The notes beneath the pieces were generated by a model that was given only the letters and a program-made list of their open reading frames with translations, was not told the origin of the DNA and ran no database searches. From Sabethes cyaneus (Eukaryota; Arthropoda; Insecta; Diptera; Culicidae), in contig NC_071355.1 in the NCBI RefSeq assembly GCF_943734655.1, forward strand, positions 238,090,027 to 238,154,026: DNA of 64,000 bases. Direction: 5' to 3'. Made by a program: the position numbers and the translations under genes. Position 1 is the first letter of the stretch. Every line of letters starts with the position of its first letter. Below, one piece after another: positions 12,889 through 23,424 of the stretch.

Positions 12889-13449
12889 TACAAAGCCCGT
12901 TCCTAGTTCGTTGGTAGCGCCACCACTCTAGTAAAACTGGGCCTTTCCGTCACGGATCTTCCATACCTTGTTTCCTTTGCGACAGATTTCCTGCAGAGCT
13001 ACGATAACGAGTTTGCGGGGTTCAAGCTGTTCAATCAGCACCCGCTCGCAACCTGCGAAATTTAGCGATCTGCAGTTCCAAGTACCGAGTCTCCATTCGT
13101 TGTCCTTGTTCCGTCGCCTACGTCGATGCCGACTATTCCGTTCCGAATATGCTTGAATGTTACTAGTTTTAATTTAATTTAGGTGTGTAGCCGTACTGGG
13201 GCAACACTATCGAGTCTCGCGATGGGGCTGCCATCTTATAGTGCCGTGACTCACTATACCTTCTTCCCGGTTAGTATACGACCTTAGTTTCCACCGGGGT
13301 TGGTTACCCGATCTCCGCTAAGGTTGCTCGTATTCCGGTTGGTACCACGAGGAGGTCGGGATCGGAGTTGATACTACTGGGCTGTAAATAGAGAGTTTGG
13401 AAGACGTAAACACCCAGCGATTGATATCTTTTCTCCTCCACTGGGTTCA

Positions 13450-14084
13450 AAGGGTGTCCACGGTAAAATTGCAACACACTCAAATTGCTCTAGCTTTTGA
13501 ACCGTTGGGTTAAATCAATTGAAAATTTGCATAGAAAAAAATCAAAGTGCATTGTTTATACTGTGTGAGTCTTTTTATCAGGTCGAAAGAACAGCTCGTT
13601 TGCGAAAAAGTTCGGCGCAACATCGAAAATCAGAATCTGTCCCATCGTGCCATCGGTAAAAAGTTGGGAATCCCAAATTCTACCTACTGCAAAGGATAAG
13701 TTTGATGTTCCAGAGAAGCTACGAAAACAGAAAATGTCGAACTTTGCTAAAAAATTTTTGATTTGGCAAGTAATTTGTTCATGTGGAAAGCGGAGTACAC
13801 CTTTCGCGACTCCAAGTACCGTAAACATAGACAGGTGTGTTTGAAAGAGTGGCTCCAGTAGGATTTGACTTCATGCCATTGTGCAAAAACCGTGCTGAAG
13901 TGGCTTAATCTTATTGGAGGAGTTAAAGCCAAAGTACGGGTATTCGGATACGAAGGCGAAATTTAATAAAATAAAAACGCTAAAACTAAGTTTGATTGCT
14001 TCATTTGATGCCCTGAAAGTTTGATGACAATCGAATAAAACTCGAATTAATTTTGTGTGTTGCAATTTTACCGTGGATACCCTT
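13450..14084 (+). mobile_element. Deleted Tc1/mariner (DD37E-type) derivative with TIRs
   Basis: Both ends carry AAGGGT(G/A)TCCACGGTAAAATTGCAACACAC as inverted repeats. The right side is flanked by TA; the left has CA, a probable mutated TA. Inside is a decayed transposase lacking its middle: a helix-turn-helix like HRAIGKKLGIPNSTY (13630-13690) runs directly into FAKKFLIWQVICSCG and ends with scraps. The WQ(V/A)ICSCG segment matches the DD37E transposase at 35122-36420, but the terminal repeats differ, so it is a sister lineage. The catalytic region is deleted. Confidence 0.8.
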
Positions 14085-14087
14085 TAA

Positions 14088-14390
14088 CGGGACATTGTCC
14101 GAGTCGCTATCATCTGAAGCTTATGGGGAAACTTCAAGATGATATATGTCGCTTCTGTGGCATAGAAAAAAAAAGACTTGGAACACCTGTTATGATGATG
14201 TCCGGTAATTTTCGATAAAAGATTAAGGATCTTCGACAGAGGGCTGTTAGAGTCCCCTGATATTTGGAGAACAACTCCCAGCGCAGTATTTAGTGCACTT
14301 CTTCCGAAGTGCATCACCGGACTGAACAAATGTTATTAGTCAAACAATGACGATCGCTTCTGATAGTGCGTCATCTTAACAACAAATCTA
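14088..14390 (+). mobile_element. 3' end of a LINE with a Cys-rich tail (R1/LOA-like)
   Basis: Plus-strand translation reads RYHLKLMGKLQDD, CRFCGIEKK, then after frameshifts LLESPDIWRTTPSAV-like and PKCITGLN-like, as in the C-terminal cysteine motif downstream of RNase H in R1/LOA/I-type LINEs. The left side is cut by the DD37E derivative, so only the last ~300 bases survive. Clade is an inference. Confidence 0.6.
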
Positions 14391-14624
14391 CTTATAATAA
14401 AACGGGGAATATATCACAATAGATCAAACAAATACCCAACATGGGGAAAAGGTTACAGGACAGCAGCTGTTTTGTTCGTGATTTTGTTAAATTGTTTCCA
14501 AAAGCACATTTCTCACTGAGCAACTATGACATTTTCGCAAAGTTTCGTTTGAATATCTTTATGCATAAGAATCAAAAGCGCGCGACTTAATGATGATAAT
14601 TCGAATGATGATTCGGCTGATTCC

Positions 14625-14708
14625 CTGATACTACTGGGCTGCAAACAGAGAGTATGGAAGACGTAAATACCCCGTGATTAATATCTTTTCTTCTCCGCTG
14701 GGTTCGCG
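14625..14708 (-). repeat. Detached 5' end of the RTE-like LINE
   Basis: The stretch with GATACTACTGGGCTG, AGAGTATGGAAGACGTAAA and TCTCCGCTGGGTTC repeats 13367-13446 with few changes, in the same orientation. It is the 5' terminal region of the LINE at 10175-13446, without any coding part. Confidence 0.75.
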
Positions 14709-16892
14709 ATAAAACGTTTATTTTTTGCTTTTTTGCCCGACAGAAGGAGAAGTTAATTCGTTTGTGTGCTCTAAATACTCTCAATTTTCTTCTATGTTAT
14801 AGAATCACAACATTCAATTGGGTACATTTACATATTATTAATTGAATGTCGACGCTTTGCAAAGTGCTGGAAGCTACGCAGATTTTATTGCTATTTCAAG
14901 ACTAGTCACTGAAAATACGTAGCAGCTACAGCTTGATTTAAAACTTAAAAATTAAGTCATAATTGGAAAACCTCAAGTTGAAGTGTCTCGAGCCACGAAG
15001 ATCCACTCAAATATTTAACAAGGGAGTGGAATTCATATAGGGTGTTGTGTTGGATGGGTTCGTCTACGGCGGGTCTTCGTCTACTTTTCAGACATATAGA
15101 CCAGAAACCATCATTATAACCAATTTTGATGCGAATTACATTCAAACTAACCTCTGGTATTGATATTTATGGATTTTCTCTTCGCTATCGAGGAAAAGAA
15201 TATGTTAGAAAATTACTATTTTTCACTATTTCTTCAAATAATAGAAGTCCTCTTAGTTTTTGTACCAGTTTTGAGTATGACGAAGGGATTCTGCTGATCG
15301 CTCGGAGTAACCACTTGAAATCTTGAGCTGTGATTCAAACTATTTCCCCTTTTATTATAGTAGTTGGGTAGCTCTTGCACTCGCCTCAAAGAATACATGC
15401 ATAGATTTTTGTAAATAATTGCTATCTGCTCAGGATAAACGAAAGAAATCTTGCTTATGACGAAGTGAATTTTCGTATGACGAACTCCCGCTGGAGCATG
15501 AAAAATTGTTCCACTGAGAAATGTAAGTTCCGAAATATGTTTTCGGGCTAAGTTGGTGTGACTAATCTAATGTTTCAGATTTATCTGGTGTTAAAAACTT
15601 GTTAAAGTATGACCTAATATTTACGTTCATAAATATGTCCATAAACTATGCCCGTTTACAAAATTTCATGAAATTCTGTGATCCTTCAACTCAAAATCAA
15701 AAATGATGAATAAAATTTCTTAACTAGGAAGAAATCGCAAGGGCAAGGCTCCACCGTATATGACCATTTTCATGGTTACCGCAACAAGTGATGTTGCTGA
15801 TAAAAACTGGGCATGAAAACTGAAGATTGGTAGGTGTAAATTTAATTTTTTTCACGGACAAAAACTTATTTTGTTTTTAATTTCTGTTCGGAAAATTCAT
15901 TTTTAACTTTACTCGTCAGTCGTCACAGAAACTGCATAGAAATAAGTGCAGCAAGCGTTGATTGTTTCTCGTTTTTCTTCTGACCTTGTTGTTTTCACCA
16001 CCTTAGTTGGCATGGAAACATGTGGGCGTGTTGATCCACAAAATTTATTTTCACCTGTCGAACTGCTACCGCATTTCACGGGGAAAAATGATTCGCTAGT
16101 TTTCAGGCCAGTAAAAATGAGCTGATTTTACCGGTAAAAGATTGAGAACTTTGTAAGGTATTTTCATTTCACTTGAGACTTTATACAGGGGTTTGATAAA
16201 TTGTAATTTAGAATAGATTTGCATGGTTTTTGTTCAACCACAAATTATTTCAATTTTGAATCATTCTCGTTAATACCAGTGTACAAATATTTTTCGGTTG
16301 TGTAATGTTAGAAATAATTTCCAACAGGATTTTTAGTCTGCTTTGAAAGAAAACTTGGTGCCAATGAGACTGACAGTATAAAGACAGTAATAAACCCGTC
16401 AGAATTAAATGACAAGACTTCGTCTAAGAGCTCAACCACCTTGCATAAAAAACACGCAGGAAAAATCTCGTTTGTAACCTTGATTACGTTGTTCGCGGTG
16501 ACCATCAGCGGTCGACATTCGACCGGACGGTAAACTCTAATTCCGGTCGACTTTTATTACCCTCATTATTGATGTTAACCGACTCGACGCAATGAAATAT
16601 CTTTTATTATTTTCCTCTCACTTGATTATAGCGAGTATTGCATAAAACCGATTGAAGTAATTACCGAGACATATACTTTGGGGTTTCACTTTCAAATGAA
16701 GTTATCGACCACCCGGCTTTGAACTTGCAGCAAGAGAAGTATTGATTGGTCGTATAAAAGTAATAAAGTAGTCGGTAAGATATCAGCACAATTATCTCAA
16801 CATTATTATTAAAGTTATCATGATACCATTCGCATCTAAGATCGGTATCAACAGCAAACTTTTTTTTCTTTCTTTCAAGTGTTTCAACTCAC
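14709..16892. other. 5' part of the long intron, no element recognised
   Basis: About 2.2 kb of AT-rich intron ending at the donor CAG/GTGAG next to exon 1. Short open stretches show no family similarity. A GC-rich patch at 16500-16560 repeats GGTCGAC. This is the least transposon-loaded part of the intron and sits next to the promoter, so intronic control elements could be here (inference). Confidence 0.4.
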
Positions 16893-17124
16893 CAGGTACA
16901 ACACAGCTCTTGAGCTGTGGTTCATAGATTAATCCTTTTTCGCACTGCCTGGGCACCCAGACGTGGGTTTGCGATGGTAGCAGGACGCAGCGGAAGTACT
17001 GGTCACAGCGTGTCGCATGGGGACGGGTGTGCTCGGTGCATGGTTCCGCTCGGGCCGCCGTCGAAGCCAGTCCAATGACCGTCACTAGAACCAGTAGCAA
17101 AAGCAGCTGCATTTCGTCGCGCAT
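16893..17124 (-). CDS. Secreted chitin-binding protein, exon 1 (signal peptide)
   Basis: First coding exon of the gene whose second exon is 2016-4414. I place the start at ATG 17122-17124 (MRDEMQLLLLL); an ATG four codons later (17112) would also leave a good signal peptide, whereas the longer frame from 17175 puts a polar leader before the hydrophobic core. The signal peptide (LLLLLVLVTVIGLASTAARA) is followed by the first CBM14 domain: cysteines in EPC, ATRC, YFRC, PRQC and KSC, the sixth coming from exon 2 (DWEC). The exon ends in VVP plus one base at the donor GGTGAGTT (16893/16892). The phase (1) fits exon 2 exactly. The intron is ~12.5 kb, so this domain is split by one of the largest introns visible here. 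Confidence 0.88.
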
Positions 17125-18211
17125 TTCTTCACTGTCTTGCACTGGATATATGGCAAATTTGTTGGGTGGTTTCACTTGCTGTTAACTCAATTATTACAGT
17201 CTTTTGCGAACACCGTTCAATCGGTTCGATTCACTCTTCATTCATTGACCTTTCCCACATTGCACTTGTTGTGCCACACACTTGTGTTCGGAACCAAACA
17301 CCGAATCCAGTTCTAGACCACTGGAACACACTGGAACTGTTTAATTATTTTCTTTTGCTGTTTTTGCTTTTCTCGTTTGCAAATTATTGACCAACGCACT
17401 CCACATGCACTTAAATGCCTAAGAATGTTGCTTTTCTGGGCGATAATCCGTTACGGAAACACTCGCCCTCTCCGTATGTCTGGGGCGATTGAGAATGGTA
17501 CCGCACGCGCACTTCTTCGCGGTTATCCGGCCACCCGCGAGATTCAATGATCGCTCGACTGGTTCAGGTTGTGGTTTATCGGCCCAGCAGGAAGGCCTTC
17601 CGCTGCGCATCGAGTTCGGAATGGAAATGAGCTGTGCGCTGAGCTTTGATTTCGGAAATGGTCTGTCCGACCATCCGCACTCTTTATCTAGCTTGCTAGC
17701 TATCAGCGCCAGCCAGCGCAGGTGTGGTAACCACAGCGGCGGCGCATACGGTGCGCGGATAGGATAGATGGGAGTATGGTTAGCAGATTTGGCCTAGGTT
17801 TTACGTTCGAGCATTCGAGAAAGCGCACTGGAAAGGCTGGAAGGTGATGGTTGTTTACGTTATAATTTAGCGTACGGACGTACGGCAGCAATTCGAGCGA
17901 TCTATATTTAAGTAACAGAGCGGTGGAGAAGGAGAGATACAGAATATGATCGCATTTGGATTGAGAAATCGCGATGAGTTACTTGGTAAAGTGGACATTC
18001 TTGAGAACTTAAGGAATTCGGTTTTAGCAGGTGAATTGTTTTATTAAACCGTTTAGTCAAGGTGTTCTATTTTCCCAGAAAATTCTAAGGATAATTTTCC
18101 GATTTTTTCGAATATTCATATTTCTTGAACCAAGCTTCGCAGAACAACATTTGTTATGAAAATTAAGCTCATTTTATTTAGTCTATGAGCAAGAAGCTTT
18201 CCACAAAATTT
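17125..18211. other. Upstream region of the chitin-binding gene
   Basis: Probable 5' UTR and promoter of the minus-strand gene. No convincing TATA box or initiator could be fixed. A GC-richer stretch at 17480-17760 has open frames on both strands without recognisable protein similarity. No transposon sequence noticed up to the T-rich tract at 18212. Confidence 0.4.
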
Positions 18212-18401
18212 AGAGATTTCCATTTTTTATTTTGCATTTTTTGCTTTTCGTTTTTCATTTTTCGATTTTCAGTTTATATTTTTCATTTTTAATTTTCCGT
18301 TCTTCATTTTTAAGTTCCCTTTATCTCATATTTCTTTTTTCCTTTTTTACTTCTCATTTTTCACTTTTCATATTTCACTTTTTATTTTCATTTTTCATCG
18401 T
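18212..18401. repeat. T-rich tract of degenerate (TTTTTCAT)n
   Basis: Nearly 200 bases of variants of CATTTTTCATTTTTC. On the minus strand it lies just 3' of the truncated LINE copy 18402-18708 and looks like an expanded A-rich simple tail of that retrotransposon. Confidence 0.8.
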
Positions 18402-18708
18402 CATCATTAACAGCCTGGAGCCGGAATGGCTCGTGTTATTTCAAGCAGACATCTCCATTCAACATGATCTAGGGCCACTCGTCGCCAATTTCCCAGTCGT
18501 CTGAGAAGTCGCAAATCACTTTCAAGCTAGTAGAAATCTCTTGCACGATGAGCTCCTCTGTTCCTGGTGCCGGTAGCGTTGTTGAAGAGAACTGTTTTCA
18601 TCGTACTGTCGTCCGGCATCATTACGACGTTTCCCACCCATCGTAGCTCGTGATTCATAAATCTCCGCCACTCTCCGCTTTCAGTTTGTACTCCACCAAA
18701 GATTGTAG
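18402..18708 (-). mobile_element. 5'-truncated RTE-like LINE inserted at a Bel/Pao element
   Basis: Matches the last ~310 bases of the 10175-13446 LINE (translated IFGGVQTESGEW, MNHEL, then 3' UTR with GAGCCGGAATGGCTCGTG). It abuts Pao polymerase sequence at ~18708 so that a chimeric frame reads from Pao into LINE. The rest of the Pao element is not found beyond it. Confidence 0.85.
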
Positions 18709-20422
18709 CACTTTGCGAAATACTTTGGAAATACGACATTATTGTATCTGTAGATTTGTCCAATCTCGAAACCGTCACCACAATGCGTAAGTGTTTGATT
18801 CATGATGTGCAAGGCTCTCCCATCTTCATCGGACATTTTAGAATCATGTTGTTCCAGGCCAAAACTCTCCACTTTGAACATCTGTTTGATATGATCCGTT
18901 AATTCCACATCGTTTTCTTTGTTACACAAGGAAATGTGAAATTGATCAGCAAAGTTCATTGTAGCAGGTTCGATTTCTCCATGAATTGTCCACCCAAGGT
19001 GACAGTGTGTCAGTTGCAGACCCTTCGTAGAATACTGCATAGTTTTCAATGGAACAATAAGGCCAGCATTATTTGATCCGATGAGGATTTTAGGCACGGC
19101 ATTTTGCATAACAGCTAATCTCTGCGCATCCAAAAGTGGATACAATTTCTTGATGCGTTCGATGTTGAAATTTACTCGTGGAAGGTTAATATTTTTGATT
19201 GTTCTAACGTGTTCCAACTCGTACCAGTTCGCTTGCTCACTGGGACCAGCGATATGAAATGAAACCAATTTGGATTCATTGTCATTGTGTAAGATTCCAT
19301 TCGTCCAGCGATATGTTATAGGTTTGATGGGTCCATTGAAGTCCATTTGCTCCGCAAGCGATGCATCGATCATAGACAGTAACGATCCTTCATCGAAAAG
19401 AGCATAAACATCGCAAACTTTACTCGGGCTACGAATTTTAACTTTTCCCACTCTGAGTAGCGTACTTAGACTTCTCGCATTTACGTGGCACAAATCTTCT
19501 GACGCAGGTTTTCTTCCCCAATTCCTTTCTGGTTTATTGATTGCTTCGTTAGCATGCACCAATTCGTGATGATTCTTTTGACAAACCGAACAGGTTATGT
19601 CAGACCGGCAGTTTCGTCGAGAATAGTCTTCAGGCATACGTAGCATGCATTACAGGAACGCGCGACGGAGCGTCGTTGAGTCACCGATAGCTTTTGAAAC
19701 GAATCACACTTTGCCAGACTTGAATGGTCTTCAGAGTTGCACAAGGGACACTTTTCTTTGTGGTCATCAGCCTTAGTATGGACATTGAAAACAGGTCTTG
19801 ATTTTGGAAAAGATCCTGATTGCGGCTCTTTGCGATCTTTTCTGCCGAATACTATAGGATTCATACTTACCAACTGGTTTTCCTTTTCTTCTTCCAACCA
19901 CCGAGAAAATGCTTCAAAATCGACAAATTTTTCTTCTCTCAACAGTATAGCCTTGTGCCTTGTCCGCATTTGTTTGCTGAAGACAGGCAACCTATCAGAT
20001 AGATGTGGAATGATTTCAGGGTTCATCAAGTACATTTCAGCCTGTATATTCTTCAAAGCTACTCCTGCTCCAATTACAATGTTGAAGAACGAGCGAAAGG
20101 ATTCTATGTTGCCATCTCTTACGGGTTCAAGGTTTCTGAGTAGTTCTAATCTGTGTGCAACCACCCACTCAGAACGCCCAAAATTAGATTTCAGCATTCT
20201 CATTATCATGTTAACATTCTCAGGCGCAGAAAGTAATGATTCTACAGTTCTGCGAGCTTTTCCTTGTAAAGTAATATTCAGTCTTCGGATGTTATCCCTA
20301 TCAGTAAGCTTGCTTTCGGCAGTGGATGTTCTAAATTCATTTTCGAAAATTGGCCAATCCATAATATTTCCCGAAAATTGCGGTAAATCTCTGACTTGGC
20401 GACTTTGAAGAGCTTTGAAAGC
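18709..20422 (-). pseudogene. Pao gag C-terminal region, protease and RT start
   Basis: Continues in frame after the TAG. Order: DUF1759-like gag (DLPQFSGNIMDWPIFENEF, NLEPVRDGNIESFRSFFN), Cys/His region (CPLCNSEDHSSLAKC, SCNACYVCLK), then after a frameshift near 19635 DYSRRNCRSDITCSVC and HHELVH, a Pao aspartic protease with ALFDEGSLLSMID, and the segment ending GFEIGQIYRYNNVVFPKYF, which precedes the RT. The LINE junction ends the frame. Structural and enzymatic parts of a retrotransposon particle; inactive here. Confidence 0.8.
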
Positions 20423-21151
20423 CTAAGATAAAACGTCGTTTACATCGTGTATGTTAGGTACAGCAGCAGGATCAGTTGTAACAGGCACGGTTGCGGGATC
20501 AGGTCTAACAGGTTCAGTTGCGGGATCAGGTTTAATAGGTGCAGTTGCTGGATCAGGTCTGACAGGTACAGTTGCTGGTTCAGGTTCTTCATTATTAAAA
20601 AATCTTGCTTGGTTCACCCATTCCTTTACACGTTCAGTAGAGCTACAGGATGAGGTCCCACAGCGCGAACGTATCTCACTAATCTGCAACGTACGTTCTC
20701 GCTTTCTTTTCAGGTATTCAGTAGTCTTCTGCTCCTTTTTCAGTTCTAGATCTTTTTGAATTTTCAGAGCTTCCAACTTTTGTTCTGCTAAAATTCTGTC
20801 TTGTTCTAACGACGAGCGCAGTGCTTCTTCTTCGATTTCATCGACTATTTCTAAAGCTTGAACTTGTGAAATAGTTGCCGCATGAGACCGGGGATTCCAA
20901 GATTTCTTGCTAGCATTTCCCAAAGACACGAAAGTTTTCTGGGAGCCGGAGACCGATCGTATATCGATATTGGAAGTGGCGTTGTCTTGCTGAATATTAC
21001 ATTCTGCAGGTGGTTGAAAACGGGCTCCATGTTTAACAGGGGTTCGCTGCATGGTTACACCAGGACCAGGTTTTCCAAAACAGTAATCGTGCAGTTTTTT
21101 CGGGATTGTTGCTGCGTTGCACCTATCAGATCGACGCAGGTTAATATCCAT
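20423..21151 (-). pseudogene. Pao gag N-terminal region
   Basis: Begins with ATG at 21151 (MDINLRRSDRCN) just after the presumed LTR leader. It holds a charged, probably coiled-coil segment (LEQDRILAEQKLEALKIQKD) and a striking C-terminal run of 8-residue imperfect repeats of the type PDPATxPV (five or six copies, 20450-20580). It ends at a TAG in frame with the next segment: the 21 codons after the stop (AFKALQSRQVRDLPQFSGN) are normal Pao gag, so the stop is probably a single nonsense mutation or, less likely, a programmed readthrough site. Confidence 0.75.
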
Positions 21152-21186
21152 AGGTCACTGGTTCAGATCCGGTTCGAAGGACCAAT

Positions 21187-21399
21187 GTTAAAAATAACTA
21201 TTTGCAAATTCTAGGATAATGGTTTTATTGCTTCTTACTTCAGTGATAGATGTTAAGCGAATGAAAATTTTATGCAAACTTAATAAGTCATGGTTGGCTA
21301 TAATTTCCTCGATTGAAACTAGAAACATTCTAGCCTTCTCGATTGTTCGAAACAGATAGGACAATGAAAAATCTAAATGTACTAGAATATCTTTTTACT
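21187..21399 (-). repeat. Probable remains of the Pao 5' LTR
   Basis: By position this is the LTR upstream of the Pao leader, reading toward lower coordinates and ending AACA before TTGGTCC. No second LTR is available for comparison, so its upstream limit is not known; the minisatellite from 21400 may lie within or beside it. Confidence 0.45.
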
Positions 21400-21715
21400 T
21401 CCACTTTTTTACGTCCGAAATATGAACTAACGTCCTCTCGTTTTAGGTCCAAAATTTGAATTAACGTCCTCTCGTTTTAGGTTTAAATTTTAAATGAACT
21501 TCCTCTCGTTTTATGTCCGAAAATTGAATTACCGTTTTCGTCAAAAATATTTAGGTGGTTTTAAAAAGTTCGAAATAACGTGTTTTCTTTTTACGTCCAA
21601 AATTCGAATTAATGTCCTTGTTTTACGTCCAAAATTTGAATTACGTCTTCTCGTTTTACGTCCAAAATTTAAATTAACGTCCTCTGTTTTTACGATCGAT
21701 TTTCTTTACGTCCCC
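21400..21715. repeat. Minisatellite, ~34-bp unit
   Basis: About nine imperfect tandem units of roughly AATTAACGTCCTCTCGTTTT followed by ACGTCCAAAATTTG, spaced 33-36 bases apart. The centre (~21530-21590) is degenerate. Confidence 0.9.
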
Positions 21716-21721
21716 CAATAG

Positions 21722-21903
21722 AGATTTGAGTGTATATAAGAGCCTTATCTGTAACCAGTAATCAAACAAAGTCTCAAACCAATTATACCAGATTGCATTC
21801 AAGACGAGCAAAAGTAACGAAGTTGAATTTTATTGAATTACATAGCGTATCTTCGATTCGCTCTCAATTAAACGCGAGACGACGCACGCGGGTTACAGCT
21901 AGT
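21722..21903 (-). repeat. Dispersed repeat, copy 3 (inverted)
   Basis: Reverse complement starts CTAGCTGTAACCCGCGTGCG, passes GAGAGCGAATCG and CTTTTGCTCGTCTTGAATGC, and ends GCTCTTATATAC. It aligns over its full length with 8858-9053 and shows that the repeat has fixed ends. Confidence 0.8.
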
Positions 21904-21911
21904 AATATATA

Positions 21912-22745
21912 GGGGATTGTCCCCTGTTGTGGAACGGCCCCGGTTGTGAAACACCCGTAGTTTTTAACGTTTTTATTACCCTAGTGGTTTCAAGTTACTA
22001 CCAACGTCTAGTCTCATAGTAATGTAACTTTTGAGCAAACATCGGTCAAACTTCAACATTTACAATGCTTTGTAGGAAACATGTTTGAAAAAACGCCCAA
22101 AAAAGTTTTTTCGCATGCTTTGCAATTTATTATTTTGTGTACCAAATGAAATAAAAAAGGTCAAGTAAAGGCATATAAGCTTAGTTTTGGACCTCTATTT
22201 CATCACACAGACAAATTTTAGGTGAAATAATTGACTCAAAAATTATTAAATAATTTTTTTCCAATTTTGCCACCGCCCCGGTTAAGAAACAATCGAGTTC
22301 CCCGGTTGTGATACACCTAGAAAATCAGTTATTTTATACTTCATTGATCATACATTACTTTAATTGGGGCATTATTAGTCTTTATGTCAGCAAGATAGTT
22401 TAGCAAAATCTCAATTCCTTGTAACACATGGAACACGCTAGTGCATTTCAAATGCCCCAATAATATGCTTGCTTTTTTCTTCGATATTTCTATATTTTCT
22501 GTTCTTTTCTAACGATTTCCCGAAGTGTTTCACAGCCGGGGACACTTATTTTTTAGCCACAAAAACCATGTTTTGAAATTTTGCTATAACTTTTGTGTTT
22601 TAAACAAAAACCATATACTTCCTTTGGCAAAAAGATAGGTATACGTTTAAACTTTCCAATGTTTTAAAAAAATTTAAAATTGGATGATTCGATCAAAAGC
22701 TATGACCAAAAAACAAAACCAGTTTCATAACCGGGGACATTCCCC
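21912..22745. mobile_element. Non-autonomous TA-flanked inverted-repeat element
   Basis: Ends are GGGGATTGTCCCCTGTTGTG and, reverse-complemented, GGGGAATGTCCCCGGTTATG, with TA directly outside on both sides (21910-21911 and 22746-22747). The terminal motif CCCCGGTTGTGAAACAC recurs inside at ~21938, 22279, 22300 and 22530. No transposase. TA duplication fits the Tc1/mariner superfamily. Confidence 0.85.
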
Positions 22746-22747
22746 TA

Positions 22748-23424
22748 TAAAACTTTAACAGAGCGTAACACAAAAATTTGTCCAACGATATAAATTGGGG
22801 TCAGAGATGTAGAAATGCAGTACAAACCAAGTGGCATTTACCGCTCTGATCACTTATTTTATTTGTCAACCCTTTGCCTTTGCCTACCCTGGGGTCAATT
22901 TGACCCAGAGACACTTTGAAAAGCCATAACTTTTTTATTTTTCAATGAATTAATCTACTTCTTCGCGGCTAGGTGTGTCTACCGAAGATGTTTTATCATA
23001 GAAGTTATTTGATTAAAAAATTTCGAAAACTTACGTTTTGCGACAATTTTATTGAAAAACTTACGTTGTCTGACGTTGTCGTTTTGACCTCAAAATTCAG
23101 AATTTTGCTGTATCTCAGCGAAAAATGGACGGATTTCCGTATTTACAAGTGTTTTAGAAAGGTTATTTAATGGACTAAACTAAATGATAAAATTATTAAT
23201 GGTGACTAGGCGGGTTTTAGTAAAAATAAATCGGAAAATCGGATTTTTTTAAGATTTGCGACGTTTATTTCACGAAATCCTCTCCACCTAGAACGATGCT
23301 TTTTTCTACAAATATATTCGCGAACACGAGATCTTCAAAGTTACGTGTGACACTTTACAGGATTAGCTACAGTCAACGTAAGGTTTTTTTTGTACAGATA
23401 GAAGGTTAATAACAGTCAGAGGAG
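22748..23424. other. AT-rich DNA between two elements
   Basis: No gene seen. Contains a palindromic GGGTCAATTTGACCC at ~22892-22906, a motif I associate with dispersed insect repeats, and short AT-rich frames. Confidence 0.4.

Larger units (their letters stand above)
10175..13446 (-). mobile_element. Near full-length RTE-like non-LTR retrotransposon
   Basis: A ~3.3-kb LINE on the minus strand. In element order it has a 5' region (13190-13446), an APE-type endonuclease (12043-12888: VNERMCVLRIKGRF, VIEDMNAQVG, and GADIDSDHYLV with the SDH motif), an interdomain segment (11745-12146: MTRKFYEKVNQ-like, KGYTPKPDMC), reverse transcriptase (11063-11740: [32 protein letters not shown]) with active site FADD (10950-10980), and a C-terminal part (LYGLETVTLLTED, IFGGVQTESGEW). 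It ends in a GAAGAA-type tail at ~10175. In-frame stops lie near 10872 and 10420 and frameshifts near 11100, 11700 and 12050, so it is dead. It is the reference copy for fragments at 1316, 5042, 14625, 18402, 47280, 56766 and 59585. The RTE assignment is from motif memory. Confidence 0.85.
18709..21186 (-). mobile_element. Truncated Bel/Pao LTR retrotransposon (gag, protease, RT start)
   Basis: Minus-strand gag-pol of a Pao-type retrotransposon. It keeps gag, zinc knuckles, the aspartic protease and the very start of RT, then is cut by a LINE at 18708. The 5' end is marked by TTGGTCCTTCGAACCGG at 21156-21186, a leader sequence placed right after the LTR. Damage is light: one in-frame TAG (20423-20425) and one frameshift (~19635). 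No 3' LTR was found. Confidence 0.85.
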
